Positions 1-7,462 of a stretch of DNA of 35,332 bases are shown one piece after another. Under the pieces are notes generated by a model. It was not told where the DNA came from. It worked only from the letters and a program-made list of their open reading frames with translations, and searched no databases. Position 1 is the first letter of the stretch. The number at the start of each line of letters is the position of its first letter. The DNA is from Lachnospiraceae bacterium (GTDB lineage: Bacteria; Bacillota; Clostridia; Lachnospirales; Lachnospiraceae), in assembly GCA_028693705.1 (NCBI GenBank), contig JAQUUX010000032.1:1-35332 (forward strand). Reading direction: 5' to 3'. A program made the translations under genes and the position numbers.

Positions 1-2
1 AT

Positions 3-1895
3 ATGGAGCAGAAGTTAGGGCATGGAGCGGATGTTGTCTACAGTAAGGCCATGTTGGAATATGTCGGAAACTATATTCCGGAGGAACTGAAAGCAGAAGT
101 AAAAGAGCGAATTGGCATGAAAGCCATTCAGAAAGCTTTAGATAATAAGGATCTATATAGTATTTCTTATCCGGTAAATTTTGAGAGTAAACAGCTATAT
201 AAGAAATGGGATTTTGCCTATTTGGATGATACCAGAAATGTAATAGTATTCATGAGGGCAGATATTACAGATCTGATCGAAGAACAGACCAGACAGAAGG
301 AGAATCTGCGAAACGCATTACTGCAGGCAGAGCAGGCAAGCCATGCCAAGACAGATTTCCTTTCTCACATGAGTCATGAGATCAGAACGCCGATGAATGC
401 CATTATCGGTATGAGTACGCTGGCGGCACAATATGTAAATGATCCGGAGCAGGTGGCTGAATGTATTTCCAAAGTGGGAATTTCTGCCCGGTTTTTGTTG
501 TCGTTGATCAATGATATTCTGGATATGTCCCGCATTGAAAGCGGTAAGATTACCTTGAAAGATGAGAAATTCCCGTTTGATGAGTTTATTGGGAATATTA
601 ATACAATTATTTATAATCAGGCAAAGGATAAAGGTATTGATTATGACTGTATCATTACCAGTTTTACCAGCCCGAATTATATTGGGGATGCAACAAAGCT
701 GCAGCAGATTCTGATCAACCTGCTGGGAAATGCTGTGAAGTTTACTCCGGCAGGCGGTAAGACTCAATTTATCGTGCATCAAAATAAGGTAGAAAATGGG
801 AAGGCCTATATGACCTTTACGGTAAATGATACAGGTATTGGTATCAGCGAAGAATTCCAAAAGAAAATGTTTGATCCGTTTGAACAGGCAGATCAGGGAA
901 CAACGGCTGTTTACCAGGGAACCGGACTCGGACTTGCGATTTGTAAGAACCTGGTAGATATGATGGGAGGCACCATTAACGTCAACAGTATTGAAGGTGT
1001 TGGGACAGAATTCTCTGTAAACATTGCGCTGGGTGTATCGGATGACGAGAGATCCTATAGTATGCCGGAAAATATTATTTTGGAAAAACTGAAGGCGCTG
1101 GTAGAAGATGATGATGTGCTGATCTGTGAGAATACCCAGAGTATCTTAAAAGAAATGGGGATTCGTGCGGAATGGGTTACCAATGGAAAACAGGCTGTAG
1201 AGCTTGTTAGAGATAAACATGCTGCAAAGAATGATTTTGATATTGTGTTGCTGGATTGGAAAATGCCGGATATGGATGGTATAGAAACAGCCAGAAGACT
1301 GCGTACTATTGTTGGTCCGGAGGTAACCATTATTGTGATTACCGCATATGACTGGTCAGCCATTGAACAGGAAGCTAAGGCCGCAGGGGTTAACCTGTTA
1401 ATTACCAAGCCTTTGTTCAAGTCAGCTTTATTGTCTGCTTTCCAGCGAATTTATGTGGAAAAGGCACAAAAGGAAGAAGCAATAAAGAAGGCAGATTATG
1501 ATTTTAGCGGAAGACATATTTTACTGGTAGAAGATCATATATTGAATGTAGAGGTTGCAAAGCGGCTGTTAGAGAGCAGGAATGCGACTGTGGATGTGGC
1601 AGAAAACGGACTTCGTGCCATCGAAATGTTTGCAACATCTCCGGAACATTATTATGATGTGATACTGATGGATGTGAGAATGCCTGTTATGGATGGTCTT
1701 ACTTCGGCCAGATCCATCAGACAGTTGCGAAATACAGGCGCAGCGACGATCCCTATCGTGGCTATGAGTGCCAATGCATTTGATGAGGATGTGGAGAAAT
1801 CCAAGGCGGCAGGAATGAATGCTCATCTGGCAAAGCCAATCGAACCGCAGCTTATGTATGCGACTTTGGAGAGGCTGTTCCAGCAACAGGAGTAA
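3..1895 (+). CDS. Hybrid sensor histidine kinase, 5'-truncated by window edge
   Basis: Cytoplasmic two-component phosphorelay kinase. Visible order (numbered from the first in-window Met): the tail of a PAS-like sensor domain (about 1-95), a short coiled coil (95-112), a HisKA dimerisation domain with phospho-acceptor H125 in SHEIRTP, an HATPase with N-box N243, DTGIGI and GTGLGLA glycine motifs, then two receiver domains with phospho-aspartates D418 (LLDWKMP) and D557 (LMDVRMP). Only one of the receivers may be active; the first starts EDDD rather than the usual VDDD. No membrane segment is visible in the part present. No ribosome binding site can be seen before the ATG at base 3 and the domain there is incomplete, so the true start almost certainly lies upstream of the window. 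A terminator follows the stop. The signal sensed is unknown. Confidence 0.9.
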   Translation: MEQKLGHGADVVYSKAMLEYVGNYIPEELKAEVKERIGMKAIQKALDNKDLYSISYPVNFESKQLYKKWDFAYLDDTRNVIVFMRADITDLIEEQTRQKENLRNALLQAEQASHAKTDFLSHMSHEIRTPMNAIIGMSTLAAQYVNDPEQVAECISKVGISARFLLSLINDILDMSRIESGKITLKDEKFPFDEFIGNINTIIYNQAKDKGIDYDCIITSFTSPNYIGDATKLQQILINLLGNAVKFTPAGGKTQFIVHQNKVENGKAYMTFTVNDTGIGISEEFQKKMFDPFEQADQGTTAVYQGTGLGLAICKNLVDMMGGTINVNSIEGVGTEFSVNIALGVSDDERSYSMPENIILEKLKALVEDDDVLICENTQSILKEMGIRAEWVTNGKQAVELVRDKHAAKNDFDIVLLDWKMPDMDGIETARRLRTIVGPEVTIIVITAYDWSAIEQEAKAAGVNLLITKPLFKSALLSAFQRIYVEKAQKEEAIKKADYDFSGRHILLVEDHILNVEVAKRLLESRNATVDVAENGLRAIEMFATSPEHYYDVILMDVRMPVMDGLTSARSIRQLRNTGAATIPIVAMSANAFDEDVEKSKAAGMNAHLAKPIEPQLMYATLERLFQQQE

Positions 1896-1928
1896 CTGCA
1901 AAACAGATTGGAAATATAAAATATTAAA

Positions 1929-1964
1929 ATGGATAGCGGGTATAAAACCGGGATCCATTTTTTT
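1929..1964 (+). terminator. Rho-independent terminator after the hybrid kinase
   Basis: ATGGAT (1929-1934) pairs with ATCCAT (1953-1958), with a shorter inner GGT/ACC pairing, followed by a run of T. The stem has an internal mismatch, so it is moderate in strength. It separates the kinase from the larA operon. Confidence 0.6.
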
Positions 1965-2053
1965 GTGTGCAAAAGATGAGAGAGAACAAATTTTTGAAAA
2001 AATAAAAATTGTTCAATAATATGAAAAAAAATAAATAATAAATAAAAAAACTG

Positions 2054-2082
2054 TTGAATATGTATAAAGTATGGTCTATAAT
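2054..2082 (+). promoter_or_regulatory. Sigma-A-type promoter of the larA operon
   Basis: The -35 TTGAAT (2054-2059) and a perfect -10 TATAAT (2077-2082) are separated by exactly 17 nt. The predicted transcription start lies near 2089, about 45 nt before the larA start codon, so the leader is short and has no room for a riboswitch. Confidence 0.75.
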
Positions 2083-2093
2083 CATAAACATAG

Positions 2094-2110
2094 ATGTATG
2101 AAGTATACAT
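2094..2110. promoter_or_regulatory. Palindromic operator candidate in the larA leader
   Basis: A perfect inverted repeat ATGTAT-N5-ATACAT sits just downstream of the predicted transcription start, where a bound repressor would block elongation or initiation. GntR/FadR-family operators are short GT/AC-rich palindromes, so the nearby GntR-family regulator (6511-7200) is a plausible ligand. The region is very AT-rich, so chance occurrence is possible. Confidence 0.4.
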
Positions 2111-2134
2111 TATAAATGTTTGAAGGAGGTACAT

Positions 2135-3412
2135 ATGAAAACTATTTCAATTCCGTATTACACGTCCAGCATGGATATACACGTTGCGGAAGAAAACCTG
2201 AAAGCCGTTATTACAGCAAAAATGCATGAGTATAAAACGGACAAAACAGAGCAGGAACTGATACTGGATGCGCTGGAGAACCCGATTGGTACCCCTAAGT
2301 TATCGGAGCTTGCAGTTGGTAAGAAGAAAATCACACTGGTTACCAGCGATCATACAAGAGCCGTTCCAAGTAAGATTACTTTACCAATTTTGTTAGCAGA
2401 GATTAGAAAAGGAAATCCGGAAGCAGAGATCACCATTTTAATTGCAACAGGATTACATAGAGCAACCACAGAAGCAGAACAAAGAAAGATGTTTGGCGAC
2501 GTGATTGTTGATAATGAAACAATTGCTATCAATGATGCTTTTAATCCGGAACAATTCGTTCATGTATGTACATTACCTTCCGGTGCTGAATTTAATGTAA
2601 ACAAGCTTGCGGTAGAATGTGATTTGCTGGTAACCGAAGGATTTATCGAGCCTCATTTCTTTGCCGGATTTTCCGGTGGTAGAAAGAGTATTTTACCCGG
2701 TATCTGCTCTCAGGAAACCGTTAATGAAAATCACAGCTACAAAGCAATTGCAAGTAAATATTCTACAACCGGAGTATTGGAGCACAACCCGATTCATGAG
2801 GATATGGTAGCAGCTGCGAGAGCAGTACATACAGCTTTTATTTTCAATGTAGCGTTGGATGGCGAGAAAAAGGTTATTGCAGCTTTTGCGGGAGATCTGG
2901 AACAGGCTCATGCAAAAGGTGTTGAATTTATCAGAAGTCTTTCACAGTGTCCAAGTATCTCAGGTGACATTGTAGTAACCAGTAATGGCGGTTATCCGCT
3001 GGATCAGAATCTGTATCAGAGTCCGAAGGCTGTTGCAACAGCAGAAGCCTGTGCCGGTGAAGATGGTGTGATCATTATGTGCTGCAGCTGTGTGGATGGC
3101 ATGGGTGGTACACATTTTGCTAAGCTGATCCGTATGGGAACACCGGAAGAAATCGATGCATATCTTGCAAAGATTCCACCAAAGGAAACGATTCCGGAAC
3201 AGTGGTGCCCACAGATCTATGCCAGAATCTTGAAAAAACATAAAGTTATCCTGGTAACAACCTATATGTCACCGGAGGACGTTAAAGCAGCCAATATGAT
3301 TCCTGCGAAGAGTCCGGATGAAGCGTTGGAAATTGCTTATGGCTTAAAAGGTAAGGACGCCAGTGTGGTAGTAATACCGGATGGTGTCAGTGTTCTTGCC
3401 GTTAAGGATTGA
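2135..3412 (+). CDS. larA: LarA-family nickel-dependent 2-hydroxyacid racemase/epimerase
   Basis: The family inverts the alpha carbon of 2-hydroxy acids by hydride transfer using a nickel-pincer nucleotide. The 425-aa product matches the size of Lactobacillus plantarum LarA, and the key residues fall at the same numbers: D72 and R75 (SDHTR), H108 (TGLHR), H174 (EPHFFAGFSGG), K184 (GGRK, the cofactor-linking Lys), H200 (NENH, Ni ligand), Q295 and K298. Catalytic competence is therefore likely. Lactate is not assured as substrate: homologues act on malate, phenyllactate, 2-hydroxyglutarate and gluconate. The start at 2135 has a GAAGGAGG site 6-7 nt upstream; a TTG at 2120 in the same frame overlaps that site and is rejected. 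It is the first gene of an operon with a split UxaA-type lyase and a GntP permease. The cofactor genes larB, larC and larE are not in this window. Confidence 0.88.
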   Translation: MKTISIPYYTSSMDIHVAEENLKAVITAKMHEYKTDKTEQELILDALENPIGTPKLSELAVGKKKITLVTSDHTRAVPSKITLPILLAEIRKGNPEAEITILIATGLHRATTEAEQRKMFGDVIVDNETIAINDAFNPEQFVHVCTLPSGAEFNVNKLAVECDLLVTEGFIEPHFFAGFSGGRKSILPGICSQETVNENHSYKAIASKYSTTGVLEHNPIHEDMVAAARAVHTAFIFNVALDGEKKVIAAFAGDLEQAHAKGVEFIRSLSQCPSISGDIVVTSNGGYPLDQNLYQSPKAVATAEACAGEDGVIIMCCSCVDGMGGTHFAKLIRMGTPEEIDAYLAKIPPKETIPEQWCPQIYARILKKHKVILVTTYMSPEDVKAANMIPAKSPDEALEIAYGLKGKDASVVVIPDGVSVLAVKD

Positions 3413-3433
3413 TAAAGAGAAAGGAGAATCATC

Positions 3434-3742
3434 ATGGAAGTAAAACTGGCATTAAAGGTCAGTGATCTTGATAATGTTGCTACTATTTTTGCAAATGATA
3501 TCAAGGACGGTGACCAGGTGGAAATCCGTGACAAAAAGGGAAACAGCGAAATTGTTACGGTAAAAGGTGATGTTCCTTATGGACACAAGATTGCCACCAG
3601 AGATATCCATATTGGTGAGGATATCAACAAGTATGGAGAAGAAATCGGAATCGCTACAAAAGAAATCGTAAAAGGTGAATATGTGCATGTACATAACCTT
3701 GACAGCAAACGAGGTCGTGGCGACTGGAAGGAGGCAAAATAG
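3434..3742 (+). CDS. SAF-domain small subunit of a UxaA/SuyA-type lyase
   Basis: A 102-aa protein that corresponds in full to the N-terminal SAF domain of altronate/galactarate dehydratases. Visible hallmarks are DNVAT near residue 13, GHKIATRDI in the middle, KYGEEIG and the closing YVHVHNLDSKRGRGD. In single-chain UxaA and GarD this domain is fused to the catalytic part; in (R)-sulfolactate sulfo-lyase it is the separate subunit SuyA. The stop codon at 3740-3742 lies one base before the ATG of the large subunit, so the two are expected to be translated together and to form a complex. An AAAGGAG site precedes the ATG. The precise substrate cannot be assigned. Confidence 0.85.
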   Translation: MEVKLALKVSDLDNVATIFANDIKDGDQVEIRDKKGNSEIVTVKGDVPYGHKIATRDIHIGEDINKYGEEIGIATKEIVKGEYVHVHNLDSKRGRGDWKEAK

Positions 3743-3743
3743 C

Positions 3744-4907
3744 ATGGAATTTATGGGCTATGTACGTCCGGACGGAAAAGCCGGCGCAAGAAATTATACA
3801 GCGATCATTCCCAGTGTTACCTGCGCAAATGATGTAGCAAATGCCATTTGTCATCAGGTACAGGGAGCCATTACATATCAGCATCATCAGGGCTGCTGTC
3901 AGCTGCCACCGGATCTGGATCGAGTAACAGATACACTGATCAGTCTGGCAATGAGTCCTAACGTTGCCAATGTTCTCATCGTCAGTCTTGGGTGCGAAGG
4001 AACAGATCATGAGCGTATGGTAAAAGAAATAGCGGCAACCGGTAAACATGTGGAAATTATTCACATACAGGAACTGGGCGGCGTTTCCAAAGCAATTCAG
4101 GCAGGTACTGATATTGCCAGAAGACTTGTTATTGAAGCAAGCGGAATGCAGAGACAGCCGGTAGACATTTCCAATGTCATCATGTCCATTAAATGTGGTG
4201 CATCAGATACCACCAGTGGTATGGCGTCTAACTGCGTTATCGGTTATGTGGCTGATAAACTTGTGGATCTGGGAGCAACTGTTATCTTCGGTGAAACTAC
4301 AGAATTTATCGGTGGAGAGCATCTGGTAGCCAGAAGAGGCGTAAATGAAGATGTGAGCAAGAAGGTCTTTGAAATCGTAGAACGTATGGAGACCAGAGCG
4401 AAGAGCCTTGGCTGCGATATGAGAAAAGGTCAGCCTACTCCCGGTAATATCGAAGGCGGACTTTCTTCTATAGAAGAAAAGAGTTTGGGTGCTATTGTAA
4501 AATCCGGTACCAAACCAATTCAGGGTGTGCTGGAATATCCGGAGCACATTACAAATCAGAAGGGACTGTGGATCAAGGATACACCGGGCAGAGAGCCGGA
4601 GATCTTAACAGGTATGGCAGCAACCGGAGCACAGTTTATGTTATTTTCCACCGGAAGAGGAGCACCACAGGGCTTCCCGAGTATGCCGGTTATCAAAATC
4701 TGTGGTAATCCAAATACCTACGAGCGTATGAGCGAGGATATGGATTTGAATGCAGGTCTGATCATCAAGGGTGAGAAAACCATTGAACAGGTCGGAGAAG
4801 AAGCTTTTGAAAAGCTTCTGCATGTATTAAGTGGTGAAATGACCAAGAATGAGGCGATTCAATACTTTAGTGCAATTGATATCCACACTCTGGGACCGGT
4901 CATTTAA
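3744..4907 (+). CDS. UxaA/GarD/SuyB-family lyase, catalytic large subunit
   Basis: A 387-aa catalytic subunit of the altronate dehydratase family, iron-dependent enzymes that beta-eliminate water (or sulfite in SuyB) from 2-hydroxy acids to give a 2-oxo acid. Visible family motifs are GYVRPDGKAGARNY at the N-terminus, HHQGCC (47-52), GCEGTD (83-88), KCGASD (150-155), ETTEFIGGEH (184-193), GNIEGGLSSIEEKSLG (234-249) and FSTGRGAPQG (301-310). A Cys follows Asn in SNCVIG (162-167), where many relatives carry NP. The start at 3744 is chosen because GGAAGGAGG lies directly upstream and it follows the small subunit by one base; reading frame 5' of it overlaps the SAF gene. No 2-keto-3-deoxy-sugar-acid kinase or aldolase is nearby, which argues mildly against a classical hexonate pathway. 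Confidence 0.85.
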   Translation: MEFMGYVRPDGKAGARNYTAIIPSVTCANDVANAICHQVQGAITYQHHQGCCQLPPDLDRVTDTLISLAMSPNVANVLIVSLGCEGTDHERMVKEIAATGKHVEIIHIQELGGVSKAIQAGTDIARRLVIEASGMQRQPVDISNVIMSIKCGASDTTSGMASNCVIGYVADKLVDLGATVIFGETTEFIGGEHLVARRGVNEDVSKKVFEIVERMETRAKSLGCDMRKGQPTPGNIEGGLSSIEEKSLGAIVKSGTKPIQGVLEYPEHITNQKGLWIKDTPGREPEILTGMAATGAQFMLFSTGRGAPQGFPSMPVIKICGNPNTYERMSEDMDLNAGLIIKGEKTIEQVGEEAFEKLLHVLSGEMTKNEAIQYFSAIDIHTLGPVI

Positions 4908-4958
4908 CTTATATATTCCAAAATAATAATGCAAAAACTTAATTTAAGGAGGGTGTTT

Positions 4959-6422
4959 ATGAATCCAGTAATAGCTATGCTAATCGGTGTTGCAGTCATG
5001 ATGTTCTTAATTATTTGTACGCGTATGCATGCTTTCCCATCATTAATCATTTCCGCAATTCTAATTGCAGTTTTATCAGGAAATTACCTGTTAACAGGTA
5101 CAGGGGCAGCAGAAGGGGCTTCACTGTTATCTACAGCGATCAGCACCGTAACAGGAGGCTTTGGTGGTACCATGGCCAGTATCGGTATCGTAATCGGCTT
5201 TGGTTGTATCATGGGTATCTTCTTGGAGAAGAGTGGTGCAGCTAAGAGAATGGCACTTACCATTTTGAAGATGGTAGGCGTTAAACGAGCTGATGTAGTT
5301 TTAGGTTTAACAGGTTTTGTAGTTTCTATCCCTGTATTCTGTGATTCCGGTTTCGTTATCCTGTCCAGTCTGGCAAAAGAGTTCTCCAGACTGACCAAGA
5401 AATCAATGGTTGGATTAGGCGGTATTCTTGGTATGGGCTTATACATTACCCACTTTATGGTTCCACCTACACCTGGACCACTGGCAGTTGTCAGCACATT
5501 CCAGAAGGAAGGTATTGCAATGGATCTTGGTATTTTCATCCTTTGTGGTCTGGCAATTTCCGTTCCATTATTTATCTTCAGTGTATTCTTATTCAGATGG
5601 TTTGGTAACAAATATCCACAGTTCATCATGCCAAATGAAATTGACAGAAGCAAATATACAGAAGCACAGTTAAAGGTTCTGGATCAGATTGATGCTAAAC
5701 TGGAATCCGGTAAAGAACTGGAAAATTCCGATTTTGAAGCGTTGTTAACAACTGAGAAACTTCCAGGTGCTGGAATTTCCTTTACGATTCTGTTATTACC
5801 TGTTGCACTTATCCTTTGCAACACTCTGGTTGGCCAGATCGCTTCTTTAAAAGGCAGCACAATTGCTTCTATCATTACCTTTATTGGTAATCCTGTTATT
5901 GCTTTATTTATCTCCTTATGTCTTGGTGCATTTGTACTGGCTAAGGAACTGGATAATAAGACAGTTATTGATATGATGAATGATGCATTAAAAGATGCAG
6001 GTCCTATCGTTATGATCACCGCAGGTGGTGGTGCTCTTGGTGCAGTTGTAAAAGCTACCGGCGCAGCAGGCATGATGGCAAACGGTATCGTTGCTATTGG
6101 TATCCCTGGTATTCTGGTTCCATTGTTAATCGGTACCATTATGAGATTCCCACAGGGTTCCGGTACAACAGCTATGATTACCGGTTCTGCAATTATTGCT
6201 CCAATGATCAGTATCTTAGGCGTTAATCCTTACCTGGCAGCTATGGCAGTATGTTTGACAGCTATGTGTCCTTCCTTCCTGAATGATAGTTATTTCCATG
6301 TAGTAACTAACTTCAGTGGTATGGATATTAAGACCAGTTTAAAGACCTGGACAATGGGATCTATTGCAATTCCTATTTTCGGATCTGTTATCATTTGTAT
6401 TTTGAGTGTTTTCATTCACTAA
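4959..6422 (+). CDS. GntP-family carboxylate permease
   Basis: A 487-aa integral membrane protein with about a dozen hydrophobic segments and GntP-family features: the N-terminal MLIGVAVMMFLII helix, GFGCIMGIFLEKSGAA, SIPVFCDSGFVIL, the VPPTPGP segment, MRFPQGSGTTAMITG and the C-terminal CPSFLNDSYFHVV. GntP proteins are proton symporters for gluconate and related hydroxy acids, citrate or D-serine. Its place as last gene of the larA/lyase operon suggests it imports the substrate of those enzymes. The start at 4959 follows TAAGGAGGG at the right distance; an in-frame ATG at 4929 has no such site. A strong terminator lies 34 nt after the stop. Confidence 0.9.
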   Translation: MNPVIAMLIGVAVMMFLIICTRMHAFPSLIISAILIAVLSGNYLLTGTGAAEGASLLSTAISTVTGGFGGTMASIGIVIGFGCIMGIFLEKSGAAKRMALTILKMVGVKRADVVLGLTGFVVSIPVFCDSGFVILSSLAKEFSRLTKKSMVGLGGILGMGLYITHFMVPPTPGPLAVVSTFQKEGIAMDLGIFILCGLAISVPLFIFSVFLFRWFGNKYPQFIMPNEIDRSKYTEAQLKVLDQIDAKLESGKELENSDFEALLTTEKLPGAGISFTILLLPVALILCNTLVGQIASLKGSTIASIITFIGNPVIALFISLCLGAFVLAKELDNKTVIDMMNDALKDAGPIVMITAGGGALGAVVKATGAAGMMANGIVAIGIPGILVPLLIGTIMRFPQGSGTTAMITGSAIIAPMISILGVNPYLAAMAVCLTAMCPSFLNDSYFHVVTNFSGMDIKTSLKTWTMGSIAIPIFGSVIICILSVFIH

Positions 6423-6455
6423 TTGTAAGTATTATCTATTTTGGAATAAATAGTA

Positions 6456-6491
6456 AAAGAGCTGTCCACAATATAGTGGGCAGCTCTTTTT
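6456..6491. terminator. Bidirectional terminator between the permease operon and gntR
   Basis: A 14-bp stem AAAGAGCTGTCCAC / GTGGGCAGCTCTTT (6456-6469 with 6476-6489), one G-T wobble, 6-nt loop. T follows on the plus strand and a shorter A-rich flank on the other side can serve the convergent regulator gene. Confidence 0.85.
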
Positions 6492-6510
6492 GTATGAAAA
6501 AACGGTTACA

Positions 6511-7200
6511 TTATTTAGCGTCTGTAGTTTCATCAGTCAGCTTTAAGGTTTCCAGATACTCGATGATGCGATCTTTGGCCAGCGTCAGATGCTCATTGTT
6601 CAATCGTATAGCACGTTCTGTATCATTAATGAGGATACAATGAACGATATTTTCATGTTCTTCCACGGATTTATCAAAACGTTTGGTACTCTTCAAAGAA
6701 TAAATTCGAAATTGCTGTATGATAATATGCACCTGATTATAAATGGACTCTACCAGGGCATTCCCACTGAAACGGATCATGATATTGTGCAATTCGGTAT
6801 CATATCCGATATAGCTTTTCAGATCATCGGCAGCATGAGTCGAATGCAGATGATCCAGACACTCCCGAAATTCAGTGATGCCTGCATCTGTAAGATTCTC
6901 ATGGATATGCTCGATGGCATAGCTCTCCAGCATAACCCGGACATCAAAAACTTCTTCGATATCCTTTGCACTAAATTCCCGGACGAAAATTCCTTTGTTA
7001 GGGATCTCCACAACAAGGCGGTCGGCTACCAGTTTTCTAAGTGCCTCACGGACAGGGCTACGGCTTACTGACAGCTGTTTTGCCAGTTCATTTTCCTGCA
7101 GCCAGTAACCGGCAGGATAGGTACCGCTGCTGATCTCATCACGTAATATATCATATACTTGTCCGCTTATGGTGTTAACGGCTTTTTTTAATGTAATCAT
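6511..7200 (-). CDS. GntR-family transcriptional regulator, FadR/FCD type
   Basis: A 229-aa DNA-binding regulator. Residues about 8-75 form the winged helix-turn-helix (ISGQVYDILRDEI, then LSVSRSPVREALRKL). Residues about 80-220 form an all-helical FCD ligand domain with the usual metal or ligand residues D134, H138, H182 and H204. FCD regulators typically bind small organic acids such as lactate, gluconate or other hydroxy acids, which fits both flanking operons. The start is set at 7200 because GGAGAAATTTTC precedes that ATG; the longer open frame back to 7314 runs through the promoter. It is convergent with the larA operon and divergent from pflB. It may control one or both; nothing in the sequence settles which. 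Confidence 0.85.
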   Translation of the reverse strand: MITLKKAVNTISGQVYDILRDEISSGTYPAGYWLQENELAKQLSVSRSPVREALRKLVADRLVVEIPNKGIFVREFSAKDIEEVFDVRVMLESYAIEHIHENLTDAGITEFRECLDHLHSTHAADDLKSYIGYDTELHNIMIRFSGNALVESIYNQVHIIIQQFRIYSLKSTKRFDKSVEEHENIVHCILINDTERAIRLNNEHLTLAKDRIIEYLETLKLTDETTDAK

Positions 7201-7251
7201 GAAAATTTCTCCAGTTCCGAGATAGATTTTATGCTCATCTCTTCTTATATA

Positions 7252-7280
7252 AATATAGCATGATTGTGATTTTAGCACAA
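7252..7280 (-). promoter_or_regulatory. Promoter of the GntR-family regulator gene
   Basis: Read on the minus strand: TTGTGC as -35 (7280-7275), a 17-nt spacer, TATATT as -10 (7257-7252). The predicted start is about 45 nt upstream of the gene. An inverted repeat (7263-7281) overlaps the -35 and spacer. Confidence 0.55.
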
Positions 7281-7281
7281 T
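7263..7281. promoter_or_regulatory. Inverted repeat overlapping the gntR promoter
   Basis: A perfect dyad ATTGTG-N7-CACAAT covers the -35 and half of the spacer of the gntR promoter. The arms resemble those of Rex and CRP/FNR-type sites, but the spacing matches neither consensus exactly. It could equally be an autoregulatory GntR site. Confidence 0.4.
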
Positions 7282-7295
7282 AAAATGACAGCTGT

Positions 7296-7313
7296 TGTAT
7301 AAAATTAAATACA
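7296..7313. promoter_or_regulatory. TGTAT-N8-ATACA inverted repeat between gntR and pflB
   Basis: Same arms as the palindrome in the larA leader (TGTAT and ATACA) but with a wider gap of 8 nt. It lies upstream of both divergent -35 elements. The shared arms suggest, weakly, a common regulator for the larA and pfl operons. Confidence 0.25.
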
Positions 7314-7336
7314 TGCAAAAACAGTAGGAAATTATG

Positions 7337-7365
7337 TTGCAATCTGTAAAAGAAACTGATATGAT
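7337..7365 (+). promoter_or_regulatory. Promoter of the pflB-pflA operon
   Basis: TTGCAA (7337-7342), a 17-nt spacer and TATGAT (7360-7365). The predicted transcription start is near 7372, leaving a leader of roughly 90 nt before pflB. Confidence 0.65.
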
Positions 7366-7381
7366 GACCCTACCAGATGAA

Positions 7382-7397
7382 GTTAGACTTAACTAAC
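7382..7397. promoter_or_regulatory. Inverted repeat in the pflB leader
   Basis: GTTAG-N6-CTAAC lies about 10 nt past the predicted transcription start, a typical repressor position. The binding protein is unknown; the divergent GntR protein is one candidate. Confidence 0.35.
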
Positions 7398-7462
7398 TAA
7401 TTTTTGGAAAAATAGGAACAATTTGTAAAATAGTGTGAACGAAGCTATGGGAGGAGAAAATT

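Noticed and set aside
2083-2134. Riboswitch in the larA leader
   Set aside because: Only about 45 nt separate the predicted transcription start from the gene, too short for a known riboswitch class.
5084-5653. 189-codon minus-strand frame inside the GntP permease gene
   Set aside because: Shadow of a hydrophobic coding frame; no start signal and the plus-strand gene is clearly real.
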